From Rhodobacterales bacterium RIFCSPHIGHO2_02_FULL_62_130 (GTDB lineage Bacteria; Pseudomonadota; Alphaproteobacteria; Rhodobacterales; Rhodobacteraceae): DNA of 64,000 nucleotides. This document shows, piece by piece, positions 35,180 through 43,829 of this stretch. The stretch's first letter is position 1. Every line of letters starts with the position of its first letter. The notes under the pieces were generated by a model, which worked only from the letters and a program-made list of their open reading frames with translations, made no database searches and was not told the DNA's origin. The stretch spans positions 124,001 to 188,000 of the forward strand of contig MHZT01000048.1 in assembly GCA_001828855.1 (NCBI GenBank), in the 5' to 3' direction. Both the position numbers and the translations under genes were made by a program.

Positions 35180-35392
35180 TCATGTCTTGCGCGCCTCCAG
35201 ATCCGCGTTGAACAGCCGCAGCCGGTGGCTCAGGTTGTCCTGATCAATCACACTGGTGAAATTCTCGAACAGAAACGACAGCGCCTCGCCCTCATCCAGA
35301 CCGGCCTCGGTGGCAAAGCGTTTCAGGCGGCGGTAGCCGTCTTCGGTCATCGCAACCGGAAAGCGGCGGGTCAGGCGAAAGCGTTTGGGCAT
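35180..35392 (-). CDS. Small ribbon-helix-helix-like protein
   Basis: A 70-residue basic protein. The strand RFPVAMTE is followed by two helices (DGYRRLKRFATEAG and DEGEALSFLFENF), matching the ribbon-helix-helix plan of CopG/Arc-type DNA-binding proteins. A GGAG site precedes the ATG. A perfect 9-bp inverted repeat sits 21 bases upstream of the start and could be its operator. It lies between the acyl-CoA dehydrogenase and GST genes. Function is predicted only from shape. Confidence 0.65.
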   Translation of the reverse strand: MPKRFRLTRRFPVAMTEDGYRRLKRFATEAGLDEGEALSFLFENFTSVIDQDNLSHRLRLFNADLEARKT

Positions 35393-35412
35393 CGGTGTCT
35401 CCAGGTGCGGTA

Positions 35413-35435
35413 AAGAATTTTCGCAGAAAATTCTT
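35413..35435. promoter_or_regulatory. Perfect 9-bp inverted repeat upstream of the RHH-like gene
   Basis: AAGAATTTT-CGCAG-AAAATTCTT. It lies between the acyl-CoA dehydrogenase stop (35442) and the RHH-like start (35392). The AT-rich palindrome suits either autoregulatory binding by the small protein or a weak terminator; there is no T run beyond the stem. Confidence 0.5.
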
Positions 35436-35441
35436 GATAGA

Positions 35442-37214
35442 CTAGAACGCCTCGGCAGGCAGCGCCATCACCGGATCGGCGCCGCTTTGGATACGCGCCA
35501 GATGCAGCGCAGTCGCGGGCAGGTGTCGTGCCATATAATAGCGGCCCGTCGCCAGTTTCGCGTTCAGGAAATCGGCATCGCCGCCGGCATCCAGCCCCGC
35601 AAGGGCGGCCTTGGCGATCTTGGCCCACATCAGGCCAAGGCAGGTATGCCCCATCATGGTCATGAAATCATAAGACCCCGCCAGCGCCGCATTCGGATTT
35701 TTCATCGCGTTCTGCATGAAGAACATCCCTGCCGCCTGACAGTCTTTTGACGCCTGTTTCAGCGGATCAAGGAAGCCGCGCAGCCGGTCATCGCCCTCGT
35801 TTTCCTTGATGAACCCCTTCACCAATTCGAAAAACGCCATCACATGCTTGCCGCCATCGGCGCCCAGCTTGCGCCCCACAAGGTCCAACGCCTGCACGCC
35901 GTTCGCGCCTTCGTAGATCTGCGCGATCCGCGCATCGCGGACGAACTGGCTGACGCCGTTATCCTCGATATAGCCATGCCCGCCCCAGACCTGCTGCGCC
36001 TGCACGGCCATCTCGAAGCCCTTGTCGGTCTGGAACCCCTTCAGCACGGGGATCAGCAGCGAAACCAGCCCCTCGGCAGCCTCATCCCCCAAGCGCACCG
36101 AGCGGTCGATCAGATGCGCCGCCCAGAAGGTAAACGCCCGCGCGCCTTCGACGAAACTTTTCTGATCCATCAGGTTGCGACGGATGTCGGGATGCACGAT
36201 CAGCGGATCGGCGGGGCCGGTGGGGTTCTTCACCCCCGTCACATCGCGGCCCTGCAAACGGTCGCGCGCATATCCCACCGCGTTCTGATAGGCGGCCTCG
36301 GCCACGGCATAGCCTTGCAGGCCCACACCCAGACGCGCCTCGTTCATCATGGTGAACATGGCCTTCATGCCCTTGTGCAGATCGCCCAACAGCCAGCCGG
36401 TGGCCCCGTCATAATTCATCACACAGGTCGCATTGCCGTGGATGCCCATCTTGTCCTCAACCTTGCCGACGCTGACCGCATTGCGCGCGCCCAAAGTCCC
36501 GTCATCCTTCACCAGAAATTTCGGCACGATGAACAGCGAAATCCCCTTGGTGCCTTCGCCCCCGCCCGGAGCCTTGGCCAGCACCAGATGGATGATATTC
36601 TTGGCCAGATCATGTTCACCGGCCGAGATGAAAATCTTGGTGCCGGTGATGCGATAGCTGCCATCCGCCTGCGGCTCGGCCCGCGTCCGCATCAGGCCCA
36701 GATCGGTGCCGCAATGCGGTTCCGTCAGGTTCATCGTACCGGTCCAGTCGCAGGACACCATCCGTGGCAGGTATGTCGCCTTCTGTTCGGCGGTGCCATG
36801 TGCGCGGATCGCGGAATAGGCCCCATGCGTGAGGCCCTGATACATGTTGAACGCCATATTGGCCGAAACGAAAATCTCGCCCACCGCCGTTCCCATCAGA
36901 TAGGGCAGGCCCTGCCCGCCGTAGTCGGGGTCGCAGTCCAGCGCGGTCCAGCCGCCTGCCTTCATCGCCTCGAATGCCGCTTTGAATCCGGTCGGTGTCC
37001 GCACCACACCGTTCTCCAAAACACAGCCTTCCCTATCGCCCACCGCATTCAGGGGGGCCAGCACATCGCTTGCCACCTTGCCCGCCTCGTCCAGCACGGC
37101 GGCGGTAAAGCCCGCATCCAGATCGGCATAGCCGGGAATATCCGCGCCAGATACAGCAAGCACATCATGCAGCAGGAATTGCATATCTTTCACGGGGGCG
37201 GTGTAGGTTGTCAT
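35442..37214 (-). CDS. Acyl-CoA dehydrogenase, long form with C-terminal extension (DmdC-like)
   Basis: A 590-residue flavoenzyme of the long acyl-CoA dehydrogenase group. The middle has [21 protein letters not shown] (FAD/substrate contacts) and [11 protein letters not shown]. The catalytic-base region [22 protein letters not shown] is followed by an extra C-terminal domain of about 120 residues. This length and layout match 3-methylmercaptopropionyl-CoA dehydrogenase DmdC and relatives, but DMSP metabolism is not proved by similarity alone. A GGAG site precedes the start, and the MerR gene lies 11 bases upstream. Confidence 0.9.
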   Translation of the reverse strand: MTTYTAPVKDMQFLLHDVLAVSGADIPGYADLDAGFTAAVLDEAGKVASDVLAPLNAVGDREGCVLENGVVRTPTGFKAAFEAMKAGGWTALDCDPDYGGQGLPYLMGTAVGEIFVSANMAFNMYQGLTHGAYSAIRAHGTAEQKATYLPRMVSCDWTGTMNLTEPHCGTDLGLMRTRAEPQADGSYRITGTKIFISAGEHDLAKNIIHLVLAKAPGGGEGTKGISLFIVPKFLVKDDGTLGARNAVSVGKVEDKMGIHGNATCVMNYDGATGWLLGDLHKGMKAMFTMMNEARLGVGLQGYAVAEAAYQNAVGYARDRLQGRDVTGVKNPTGPADPLIVHPDIRRNLMDQKSFVEGARAFTFWAAHLIDRSVRLGDEAAEGLVSLLIPVLKGFQTDKGFEMAVQAQQVWGGHGYIEDNGVSQFVRDARIAQIYEGANGVQALDLVGRKLGADGGKHVMAFFELVKGFIKENEGDDRLRGFLDPLKQASKDCQAAGMFFMQNAMKNPNAALAGSYDFMTMMGHTCLGLMWAKIAKAALAGLDAGGDADFLNAKLATGRYYMARHLPATALHLARIQSGADPVMALPAEAF

Positions 37215-37225
37215 GGCGGCTCCTG

Positions 37226-37636
37226 TTATTCGGCGGCGGCGCGGCGGAAGGCGGCCAGACTAGCCGCCCCTTCTGCGAGTTGAATTTTCAGATCGGCAAT
37301 CGCCTCGTCCAGCTCGGCGCGCTGGGCTTCCATCTGGGCCAGACGGTCGCACCCAAGATCATAGGTGCGCTGCAGCTGCGCCTCGTTCGATCCGTCGCGG
37401 TCATACATGTCCAGAAGCTGCCGGATATCCTCCAGCGAAAACCCGAACCGCTTGCCGCGCAGGATCAGCAGCAGCCGCGCGCGGTCTTGCTTGGTGAACA
37501 AGCGCGCCGTGCCTTTGCGGATCGGGAACAGCAGTTCCTTTGCCTCGTAAAACCGAAGCGTGCGGGGCGTGACAGCAAACGCCTCGCACATTTCGCGGAT
37601 GGTCAGGGTGTCGGTCGTGGACGGGATGGGACTCAT
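37226..37636 (-). CDS. MerR family transcriptional regulator 1
   Basis: A 136-residue regulator with an N-terminal MerR helix-turn-helix ([25 protein letters not shown]), the wing and second helix ([25 protein letters not shown]), and a coiled-coil tail. There is no cysteine cluster for metals, as in LiuR-type regulators of acyl-CoA catabolism. It is the gene immediately upstream of the acyl-CoA dehydrogenase. A MerR-style promoter with an embedded palindrome lies upstream (37689-37716), suggesting autoregulation and control of the operon. Confidence 0.9.
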   Translation of the reverse strand: MSPIPSTTDTLTIREMCEAFAVTPRTLRFYEAKELLFPIRKGTARLFTKQDRARLLLILRGKRFGFSLEDIRQLLDMYDRDGSNEAQLQRTYDLGCDRLAQMEAQRAELDEAIADLKIQLAEGAASLAAFRRAAAE

Positions 37637-37688
37637 GGCGCTCTCATGGGATCAGGGGTGATCCGAACATGGTGGGTTCCGGATCATC

Positions 37689-37716
37689 ATAGTAGAGCGC
37701 TTGACGTTAACGTAAA
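37689..37716 (-). promoter_or_regulatory. MerR-type promoter/operator upstream of regulator 1
   Basis: On the minus strand TTTACG (-35, 37711-37716) and TACTAT (-10, 37689-37694) are 16 bp apart. The -35 begins the near-perfect palindrome TTTACGTTAACGTCAA (37701-37716), which resembles the LiuR-type ACGTTAACGT operator. An operator within the spacer is the usual MerR arrangement. Confidence 0.6.
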
Positions 37717-37723
37717 TGTAACG

Positions 37724-37749
37724 TCACGTCAGAAATTCCCGTGACGTGA
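37724..37749. promoter_or_regulatory. Perfect 8-bp inverted repeat between the two merR genes
   Basis: TCACGTCA-N10-TGACGTGA, starting two bases after the stop of regulator 2 and eight bases from the palindrome at 37701-37716. The shared ACGT cores suggest a second operator half-site cluster; the alternative is a hairpin ending the regulator 2 transcript. Confidence 0.5.
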
Positions 37750-37751
37750 AG

Positions 37752-38129
37752 TCAGCTTTCGCGGGCGATCTCGGCCACCGCCGTGGCCCGCAAGGCGCGC
37801 AGATCGGCGATGGTGGTGGCCAGTTCGGCCTGCTGCCGTTCCAGATCGGCCAGTTGCCGGTCGGCCAGCATCAGCCAATGCTCCAACTGCGGTTTGGTGC
37901 CTTTTTGCTGATAGATCAGCAGCCATTGCCGGATTTCTTCAAGGCTGAAGCCGAACCGCCGCCCGCGCAGGATCAATGTCAGCCGCGCCACCTCGCGCGG
38001 GCCATAGAACCGCGCACGGCCTTCCTTTTCGGGGGAAAGCAGTTCGATATATTCGTAATAGCGCAGCGTACGTGGGGTCACATCAAACTTGGCACACATC
38101 TCTTTGAAGCTAAGCCGAACATCAGCCAT
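37752..38129 (-). CDS. MerR family transcriptional regulator 2
   Basis: A 125-residue MerR protein, paralogous to its downstream neighbour: [28 protein letters not shown], then [21 protein letters not shown] and a coiled coil. It has no Cys residues suitable for metals. Two MerR paralogues in tandem ahead of an acyl-CoA dehydrogenase suggest layered control by CoA esters. The start at 38129 lies about 100 bp from the divergent thioesterase gene, with an inverted repeat between. Confidence 0.88.
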   Translation of the reverse strand: MADVRLSFKEMCAKFDVTPRTLRYYEYIELLSPEKEGRARFYGPREVARLTLILRGRRFGFSLEEIRQWLLIYQQKGTKPQLEHWLMLADRQLADLERQQAELATTIADLRALRATAVAEIARES

Positions 38130-38160
38130 GTCAGATCCTCCGCTGCGGCTAACCTAAGGG

Positions 38161-38179
38161 TTGCGCCGCACGGGCGCAA
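38161..38179. promoter_or_regulatory. Inverted repeat in the merR2/thioesterase divergent region
   Basis: TTGCGCC-GCACG-GGCGCAA, a perfect 7-bp inverted repeat, in the 100-bp gap between divergent genes. On the minus strand its TTGCGC could be a -35 for merR2, with TTAGGT 16 bp away as -10. This would again place the palindrome over a MerR-type spacer. Confidence 0.4.
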
Positions 38180-38231
38180 GAATAGCGCGCGGCCCCTTGC
38201 GTCTGCCGCCAAGCGGGCGATTATGGCAGCC

Positions 38232-38666
38232 ATGACCGACATCCTGCACATCGCCCGACAATTCATTGAAGCCATTCCCCATGCCCAGGCGCTCGGGATG
38301 CAGTTGACCGAGCTTGGACAAGGCCGCGCCACCATCACCATGCCGTGGGACGCGCGGCTTGTGGGCGATCCGGCCACCGGCGTTTTGCATGGCGGCGCGG
38401 TCTCGGCCTTGATGGATACGGCCAGCGGGGCTGCGGTGATGTGCCATCCGGCCGCGCCCATATCAACCGCCACGCTTGACCTGCGGATCGACTACATGCG
38501 CCCCGCCACGCCGCGCCAGACCATCACCGCGCGGGCCGAATGCTATCATGTCACCAAATCCGTCGCCTTCATCCGCGTCACCGCCACAGACGAAGACGAA
38601 TCCCGCCCCGTCGCCACCGGCACCGGCGCCTTTACGCTGGACCGCCCGGCTGGGAGTGTGGAATGA
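38232..38666 (+). CDS. PaaI-type hotdog-fold thioesterase 1
   Basis: A 144-residue hotdog protein with the catalytic stretch [19 protein letters not shown] (His-Gly-Gly and Asp) and the strand [13 protein letters not shown]. It hydrolyses small acyl-CoA or aryl-CoA thioesters. An ATG at 38223 is also possible; 38232 fits the usual N-terminus. The stop overlaps a second thioesterase gene (ATGA). The pair is divergent from the acyl-CoA degradation cluster. Confidence 0.88.
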   Translation: MTDILHIARQFIEAIPHAQALGMQLTELGQGRATITMPWDARLVGDPATGVLHGGAVSALMDTASGAAVMCHPAAPISTATLDLRIDYMRPATPRQTITARAECYHVTKSVAFIRVTATDEDESRPVATGTGAFTLDRPAGSVE

Positions 38667-39163
38667 GACGCCCCGAACCCGTTCAGATCATCAAATCCCG
38701 CCGCGACGCCGCCCTTGCGCGGCTGGTGCATGACGTTCCCTATATCGGCTTTCTCGGCATCCAGTTCGACCGTCGCGGCGATGAGCTGACCGCCGTTCTG
38801 CCCTTTGATCCCAAACTGATCGGCAACCCCATGCTGCCCGCCCTGCATGGCGGTGTGACGGCGGCCTTTCTCGAAGTCACAGCCATCATCGAACTCAGCT
38901 GGTCTTTGCTTTGGGAAGAGATGGAGGGCGGCAATCCGAACCCCGACCACCCGCCGCGCCTGCCAAAGACCATCGATTTCACCGTGGATTACCTGCGCGC
39001 AGGCCTGCCCCGTGATGCCTATGCCCGCGCAAGGGTGAACCGCTCTGGCCGCCGCTATGCTTCGGTGCATGTCGAGGCGTGGCAGGACAACCGCCAAAGG
39101 CTTTACGCCCAAGCCACCGGCCATTTCCTGATGCCACCCGCGCCGGGCGAGCCTGCGGAATAG
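38663..39163 (+). CDS. PaaI-type hotdog-fold thioesterase 2
   Basis: A 166-residue hotdog protein paired with the previous one. The core motif [21 protein letters not shown] carries HGG, with Glu replacing the usual catalytic Asp, and the strand [12 protein letters not shown] follows. Coupling by ATGA suggests the two act together, perhaps as a heteromer. The stop abuts the convergent TIGR02186 gene without any gap. Confidence 0.86.
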   Translation: MRRPEPVQIIKSRRDAALARLVHDVPYIGFLGIQFDRRGDELTAVLPFDPKLIGNPMLPALHGGVTAAFLEVTAIIELSWSLLWEEMEGGNPNPDHPPRLPKTIDFTVDYLRAGLPRDAYARARVNRSGRRYASVHVEAWQDNRQRLYAQATGHFLMPPAPGEPAE

Positions 39164-39928
39164 TTAGCTGCGGATAAAGCGGAACACGAAACTGGCCAGC
39201 CAGCCTGCAAAAGCCGCCAGCAGCAGCGCCGCCGCGCCATATAGCGCGGGCTGGTCATGCGCCATGCGGAACAAAAACCGCTCCAGCCCGGTTTTCCGCA
39301 CCCCGATGATCGCGGCACTGTTGTCCACCACCACCCCGTTGCGCGTCAGGAAAATCCGCACATTGTAATTGCCTTCGGTCAGGTTCGCGGGCAGCACCAC
39401 ATCGGCGCGAAACAGCGTTTCCTCCAGAAACTGCACAGAACCTTCCGCCACCCGATAGCGATCCTCGGCCAGCCGGATACGCTGCAACGACTCGACAAAA
39501 TCTTGCGGGTCCGAGGCTTCGGCACTGATCCCCACCGCGCGGATCACCTGCGGCAAGGTGATGGAATGGCGCAAATCCTCGGTTCCCGACAGAATTTCCT
39601 CCAGCGGACCGGTCGTGGCCACCGCGTAGAAACTGGGGGCCTTGTCGATGGTCACCGCATCGCGGTTCAGCCAGATTCCGGCGATCTTTTCCTTGCGCCG
39701 GATCACCAGTGGCGTCGCCGGCCCTTCCACCGTCACGATTACCTCCATCCGGCCCTTGTCCTCCGGGGCAGGGGAGTCGCGCTTGACCGCGCCATAGATC
39801 AGAATCTCGGACCCGTCGAAATTGGCCGTAATCGCCACGCGGTTCTGGCTTAGGCCGGACACGATTTCCTCGGAGGCCAATGCGGGCAGGGCGGCCAGAC
39901 CAAAAGCCAAGGCCAAAGCGCGGATCAT
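39164..39928 (-). CDS. TIGR02186 family membrane-anchored protein
   Basis: A 254-residue protein with a signal peptide (cleavage near ALAS-EE), a large periplasmic domain containing GLSQNRVAITANFDGSEILIYG, and a C-terminal membrane helix (YGAAALLLAAFAGWLASFVF). The family is restricted to Alphaproteobacteria and nearly always sits next to a TauE/SafE transporter gene, as here (ATGA overlap). Function unknown, presumably tied to the transporter. Confidence 0.9.
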   Translation of the reverse strand: MIRALALAFGLAALPALASEEIVSGLSQNRVAITANFDGSEILIYGAVKRDSPAPEDKGRMEVIVTVEGPATPLVIRRKEKIAGIWLNRDAVTIDKAPSFYAVATTGPLEEILSGTEDLRHSITLPQVIRAVGISAEASDPQDFVESLQRIRLAEDRYRVAEGSVQFLEETLFRADVVLPANLTEGNYNVRIFLTRNGVVVDNSAAIIGVRKTGLERFLFRMAHDQPALYGAAALLLAAFAGWLASFVFRFIRS

Positions 39929-40848
39929 GGCAGCAGCCCCGGTGTAATCGAATAAAGCTCCGACGGTTGCAGCAGCAGGTCCAGCGCGATCTTGAACGAC
40001 ACCGCCAGCACCAGAATCGCCAGCAGAATCCGCAACTGTTCGGCCCGCAGCCGCACCCCCACCCGCGTTCCCATCTGCGCGCCGATCACGCCGCCCGCAA
40101 TCAGCAGCAGCGCCAGCAGCATATCAACTGTCTGGTTGGTGATCGCATGCATCAGCGTGGTGAAGCCGGTCACAAAGATGATCTGGAACAGCGATGTTCC
40201 CACCACCACCTTTGTCGGCATCCCCAGCAGGTAAATCATCGCAGGCACAAGGATAAACCCGCCGCCCACGCCCATGATCGCCGCCATGAAACCCACCAGC
40301 GCCCCCACCAGCAAAGGCGGGATCACCGAGATATACAGCCCCGAGGCGCGGAATTTCATCTTCAGCGGCAGGCCATGCACCCAAGTATGGATATGCGCGC
40401 GCCGCACCGGCGCCGCCCCCATCCTGCGCGCCCGCCACAGCGCCCGCAGGCTTTCCTGAAACATCATCGCGCCGATCAGGCCCAGAAACAGCACATAGGA
40501 CAGTTGCACGAACAGATCGATCTGACCCAGATGCGTCATCCATGCGAAAACCCAGCCCCCAAGCGCCGATCCCGCAAAGCCCCCCAGCATCAGCACGATC
40601 CCCATGCGGAAATCGACGGCCTTCCGCTTGAGCTGCGCCAGAACACCCGAAATCGACGAGGCAACAACCTGATTTGCGCCGGTGGCAACCGCGACGGCGG
40701 GCGGGATTCCGATGAAGAACAGCAGCGGCGTGATCAGGAAACCGCCGCCCACACCAAACATGCCGGATAAAAATCCAACCATTCCCCCCAGCCCCAACAG
40801 CAGGAAGGCGTCCACCGAAACCTCGGCTATGGGGAGGTAAAGCTGCAT
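39925..40848 (-). CDS. TauE/SafE family sulfite/organosulfur exporter
   Basis: A 307-residue transporter with about eight helices. Both family repeats are visible: FLSGMFGVGGGFLITPLLFFIG near residue 25 and FMAAIMGVGGGFILVPAMIYLLG near residue 195. It probably exports sulfite, sulfoacetate or a similar anion. The ATG at 40848 is chosen over a TTG six bases upstream. It is translationally coupled to the TIGR02186 gene. Confidence 0.92.
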   Translation of the reverse strand: MQLYLPIAEVSVDAFLLLGLGGMVGFLSGMFGVGGGFLITPLLFFIGIPPAVAVATGANQVVASSISGVLAQLKRKAVDFRMGIVLMLGGFAGSALGGWVFAWMTHLGQIDLFVQLSYVLFLGLIGAMMFQESLRALWRARRMGAAPVRRAHIHTWVHGLPLKMKFRASGLYISVIPPLLVGALVGFMAAIMGVGGGFILVPAMIYLLGMPTKVVVGTSLFQIIFVTGFTTLMHAITNQTVDMLLALLLIAGGVIGAQMGTRVGVRLRAEQLRILLAILVLAVSFKIALDLLLQPSELYSITPGLLP

Positions 40849-40925
40849 GGCCAAAGGCCCGTTCGAAGGCTGGTGATTCTTAAGGCATGAGCGCCTTTGT
40901 CTGCGATGTCAAACCCTTGCCGCTC

Positions 40926-41732
40926 TCATCGCAGCCCGCGCAGAAAATGACGCAACACCTGTTCCAGTTTCGCCGCACCCAAGGGGGCCATCGCCTTGGT
41001 GTGTTCGTGGCTGATCTGTTCGTCACTCATGCCGGCGGCCATATTGGTGATGGTCGAAATCGCCGCCACCCGCAGCCCAAGAAAGCGGGCAAGGATCACT
41101 TCCGGCACCGTGGACATGCCCACTGCATCGCCGCCAAGGATCTTGATCGCCCGAATTTCGGCAGGCGTTTCAAACGACGGTCCCGAATACCACGCATAAA
41201 CCCCCTCGGGCAGGGCGACTCCCACCGCCTTGGCACTGTCGCGCAAGCCTGCGCGCAAATCAGGGTCATGCGCCGTTGTCATCGGCACAAAGCGGGCATC
41301 GGTTTTCTCGCCGATCAGCGGGTTAAGGCCGGAAAAGTTGATGTGATCGCCCAGCAGCATCAGATCGCCGGGCCGTATATCCGCCCGCAACGACCCTGCC
41401 GCATTGGTGGCGATCAGGCTATCGGCCCCCAGCGCCTTCAGCACCGTCAGCGGCAGGCGCATCGCCGCCGGATTGCCGTTCTCATAATAATGCTCGCGCG
41501 CACCGAACACCGCCACGCGCACGCCTTCCAGATCGCCGATCACAAGGTTCGGATTATGCCCCGAAACCCCGACATGCGGAAACCCGTCCAGATCGGCATA
41601 GGGGATCGACACCCCCTGCACCGCCCCCGCCAGATGCCCCAGACCCGACCCAAGGATCAGCCCCAGCCGCACCGGAGCCTCCCCCGCGCGGGACTGGATC
41701 AGTGCAACCAGATCCTCAACGCTCTTTGACAT
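40926..41732 (-). CDS. Purine nucleoside phosphorylase (trimeric class)
   Basis: A 268-residue enzyme that splits purine nucleosides to base and ribose-1-phosphate. Family motifs are GLILGSGLGHLA (phosphate loop), the FGAREHYYENGNP His-Tyr segment, TNAAGSLRADI, the purine-site Glu in YSGPSFETPAEIR, and DAVGMSTVPE. Its start overlaps the upstream permease gene by 17 bases. It would therefore process nucleosides brought in by the adjacent ABC system. Specificity between guanosine/inosine and xanthosine is not resolved. Confidence 0.93.
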   Translation of the reverse strand: MSKSVEDLVALIQSRAGEAPVRLGLILGSGLGHLAGAVQGVSIPYADLDGFPHVGVSGHNPNLVIGDLEGVRVAVFGAREHYYENGNPAAMRLPLTVLKALGADSLIATNAAGSLRADIRPGDLMLLGDHINFSGLNPLIGEKTDARFVPMTTAHDPDLRAGLRDSAKAVGVALPEGVYAWYSGPSFETPAEIRAIKILGGDAVGMSTVPEVILARFLGLRVAAISTITNMAAGMSDEQISHEHTKAMAPLGAAKLEQVLRHFLRGLR

Positions 41733-42684
41733 AGGCCTCGCCCCCTGCGCGCGGCGGGGTGGCCTTGCCCACCAGACCCGCCAGCACCACCACCGTCAGG
41801 ATATAGGGCAGCGCATCCAGCGCCGGTATTGGCACGTTCACGCCCACCACCCGTTCAATCACATCAGGCCGCAGCGCCAAGGCTTGCAAGAACCCGAACA
41901 GCAGCGTCGCATACAGGCAATACCAAGGCCGCCACTTGGCGAAGATCAGCGCCGCCAGCGCGATATAACCCCGCCCTGCCGTCATCTCGCGCCCGAAACC
42001 GGCCTGCAACCCCGTGGCCATATAGGCCCCCGCCAACCCGCACAAAACGCCGGTAATCAGCACCGCCGTATAGCGCAGCCGCACCACCGACACCCCCGCC
42101 GTATCAACCGAGGCCGGATTTTCTCCCACTGCCCGCAGCCGCAACCCGAACCGCGTGCGAAACAGCACCCACCACGTCAGCGGCACCAGCAGCAGCGCCA
42201 CATAGACCAGAATGGTATGCCCCGACAGCACCTCGGCATAAAACGGCCCAAGGATCGGCACCGCCCGCAGGCTTTCCGCAAAGGGCAGATCAATCTGGGC
42301 AAACCGCGCCGCGCCCGTCAGCGCCGCCGTCCGCCCGCCTTGCTGGAACAGGTCCTGTGCGATCAGCACCGTCACGCCAGAGGCCACAAAGTTCAGCGCC
42401 ACGCCCGCGATCAACTGGTTGCCGCGGAAGGTGATCGACGCCACCCCATGCACCAGCGCAAACAGCAGCGACCCGCCGATACCGGCCAAAAGCCCGACCC
42501 AAACCGATCCGGTCAGCGCGGCCACGGCAGCCGAACTCATCGCGGCCATCAGCATCTTGCCTTCCAGCCCGATGTCGAAAACCCCCGCCCGTTCCGAATA
42601 AAGCCCCGCGAGGCAAGCCAGCAGCAGCGGCGTCGCCAGCCGCAGCGTGGCGTCCAGCATCTGCAAAAGCGTTGCGTAATCCAT
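41716..42684 (-). CDS. Nucleoside-type ABC transporter permease 2
   Basis: A 322-residue permease of the BmpA-associated (NupQ/YufQ-like) class with eight or more helices. Motifs include SERAGVFDIGLEGKMLMAA near the N-terminus and GENPASVDTAGVSVVRLRYTAVL, the ATPase-coupling loop. The ATG at 42684 overlaps the previous permease stop (TGATG). It forms the membrane channel with the 381-residue permease. Confidence 0.92.
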   Translation of the reverse strand: MDYATLLQMLDATLRLATPLLLACLAGLYSERAGVFDIGLEGKMLMAAMSSAAVAALTGSVWVGLLAGIGGSLLFALVHGVASITFRGNQLIAGVALNFVASGVTVLIAQDLFQQGGRTAALTGAARFAQIDLPFAESLRAVPILGPFYAEVLSGHTILVYVALLLVPLTWWVLFRTRFGLRLRAVGENPASVDTAGVSVVRLRYTAVLITGVLCGLAGAYMATGLQAGFGREMTAGRGYIALAALIFAKWRPWYCLYATLLFGFLQALALRPDVIERVVGVNVPIPALDALPYILTVVVLAGLVGKATPPRAGGEAYVKER

Positions 42685-43829
42685 CACGCGGCCCCTTTCC
42701 GGTTAGGCCGGAAAAACACGCCCAGCATCATCCGCACCATCTGGTCCAGCGCGCCGGTGAACAGGATCACCAAGCCCTGCACCACCGTCCGCAATTCGAT
42801 CGGGATCGAGGTCCACAACCCCAGCTCCGCCCCGCCCTGATAGAGAATCCCGAACAGGATCGCCGCCAGAAACACCCCCGCCGGATGGTTCCGCCCCATC
42901 AGCGCGACCGCAATCCCGATGAACCCCGCCCCTTCGGCCGAGTTCTGCAACAACCGTTCAGACTCGCCCATCACGTTGTTGATCGCCATCATCCCCGACA
43001 GCGCGCCCGAAATCAGCATCGCCACCATGATGATCTTGAAGGGCGAAATCCCCGCATAACGCGCCGCCTTTTCCGATTTGCCAAAGGCGCGGATCTCATA
43101 GCCCAACCGGGTGCGCCACATCAGCGCCCAGACCGCAAAGCACGCCGCAACGGCGATAAAGAAGGTCACATTGGCCGGAACCTGCTCGTAAACCGCTAGC
43201 CCGTCCTTACCCAGTTTCACCGCCCCATCCGGCCCGTATTTCGCAAACAGGTTCTGCAACAGCGGAATATCGGCAAATTGCGGCAGCTTTGCCCCCTCGG
43301 GGAAACGGGCCGAGGCGGGGTCCATCTGCCCGTCAGGCCGCAGTACGTTCACCAGCAGATAGATCAGCAACGCCGCCGCGATATAGTTGAACATGATCGT
43401 GGTAATCACGATGTGGCTGCCCCGCTTGGCCTGCAACCACGCCGGAATCGCCGCCCAAGCCGCGCCAAACACCGCAGCCCCGATCATCGCCGCCATCAGC
43501 GCCAGCGTCCAATGCGGCCAAGGCAGCGCCAGACAAACCAGCGCCACGCCCAGCCCGCCCAGTTGCGCCTGCCCCTCACCGCCGATGTTGAACAGGCTAC
43601 CGTGAAAGGCCACCGTCACCGCAAGGCCGGTAAAGATAAAACTCGTCGCATAATACAGCGTATAGCCCCAGGCATAGGCCGATCCGACCGATCCTTCGAC
43701 CATCACCGAAAGCGCCTCCATCGGGCTTTGTCCGATGGACAGCAGCACCACCGCCGACACAATCGCCGCCAGCAAAAGACTGATCAGCGGCACCAGAACC
43801 ACATCGGCCCAAGTTGGCAATTTGGTCAT
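42684..43829 (-). CDS. Nucleoside-type ABC transporter permease 1
   Basis: A 381-residue permease (NupP/YufP-like) with the ATPase-coupling loop FGKSEKAARYAGISPFK and the helix end FNIGGEGQAQLGGLGVA. A 60-residue insertion around residues 175-235 (NVLRPDGQMDPAS to VPANVTFF) is probably periplasmic. It overlaps the ATPase gene upstream and the second permease gene downstream. Confidence 0.92.
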   Translation of the reverse strand: MTKLPTWADVVLVPLISLLLAAIVSAVVLLSIGQSPMEALSVMVEGSVGSAYAWGYTLYYATSFIFTGLAVTVAFHGSLFNIGGEGQAQLGGLGVALVCLALPWPHWTLALMAAMIGAAVFGAAWAAIPAWLQAKRGSHIVITTIMFNYIAAALLIYLLVNVLRPDGQMDPASARFPEGAKLPQFADIPLLQNLFAKYGPDGAVKLGKDGLAVYEQVPANVTFFIAVAACFAVWALMWRTRLGYEIRAFGKSEKAARYAGISPFKIIMVAMLISGALSGMMAINNVMGESERLLQNSAEGAGFIGIAVALMGRNHPAGVFLAAILFGILYQGGAELGLWTSIPIELRTVVQGLVILFTGALDQMVRMMLGVFFRPNRKGAA

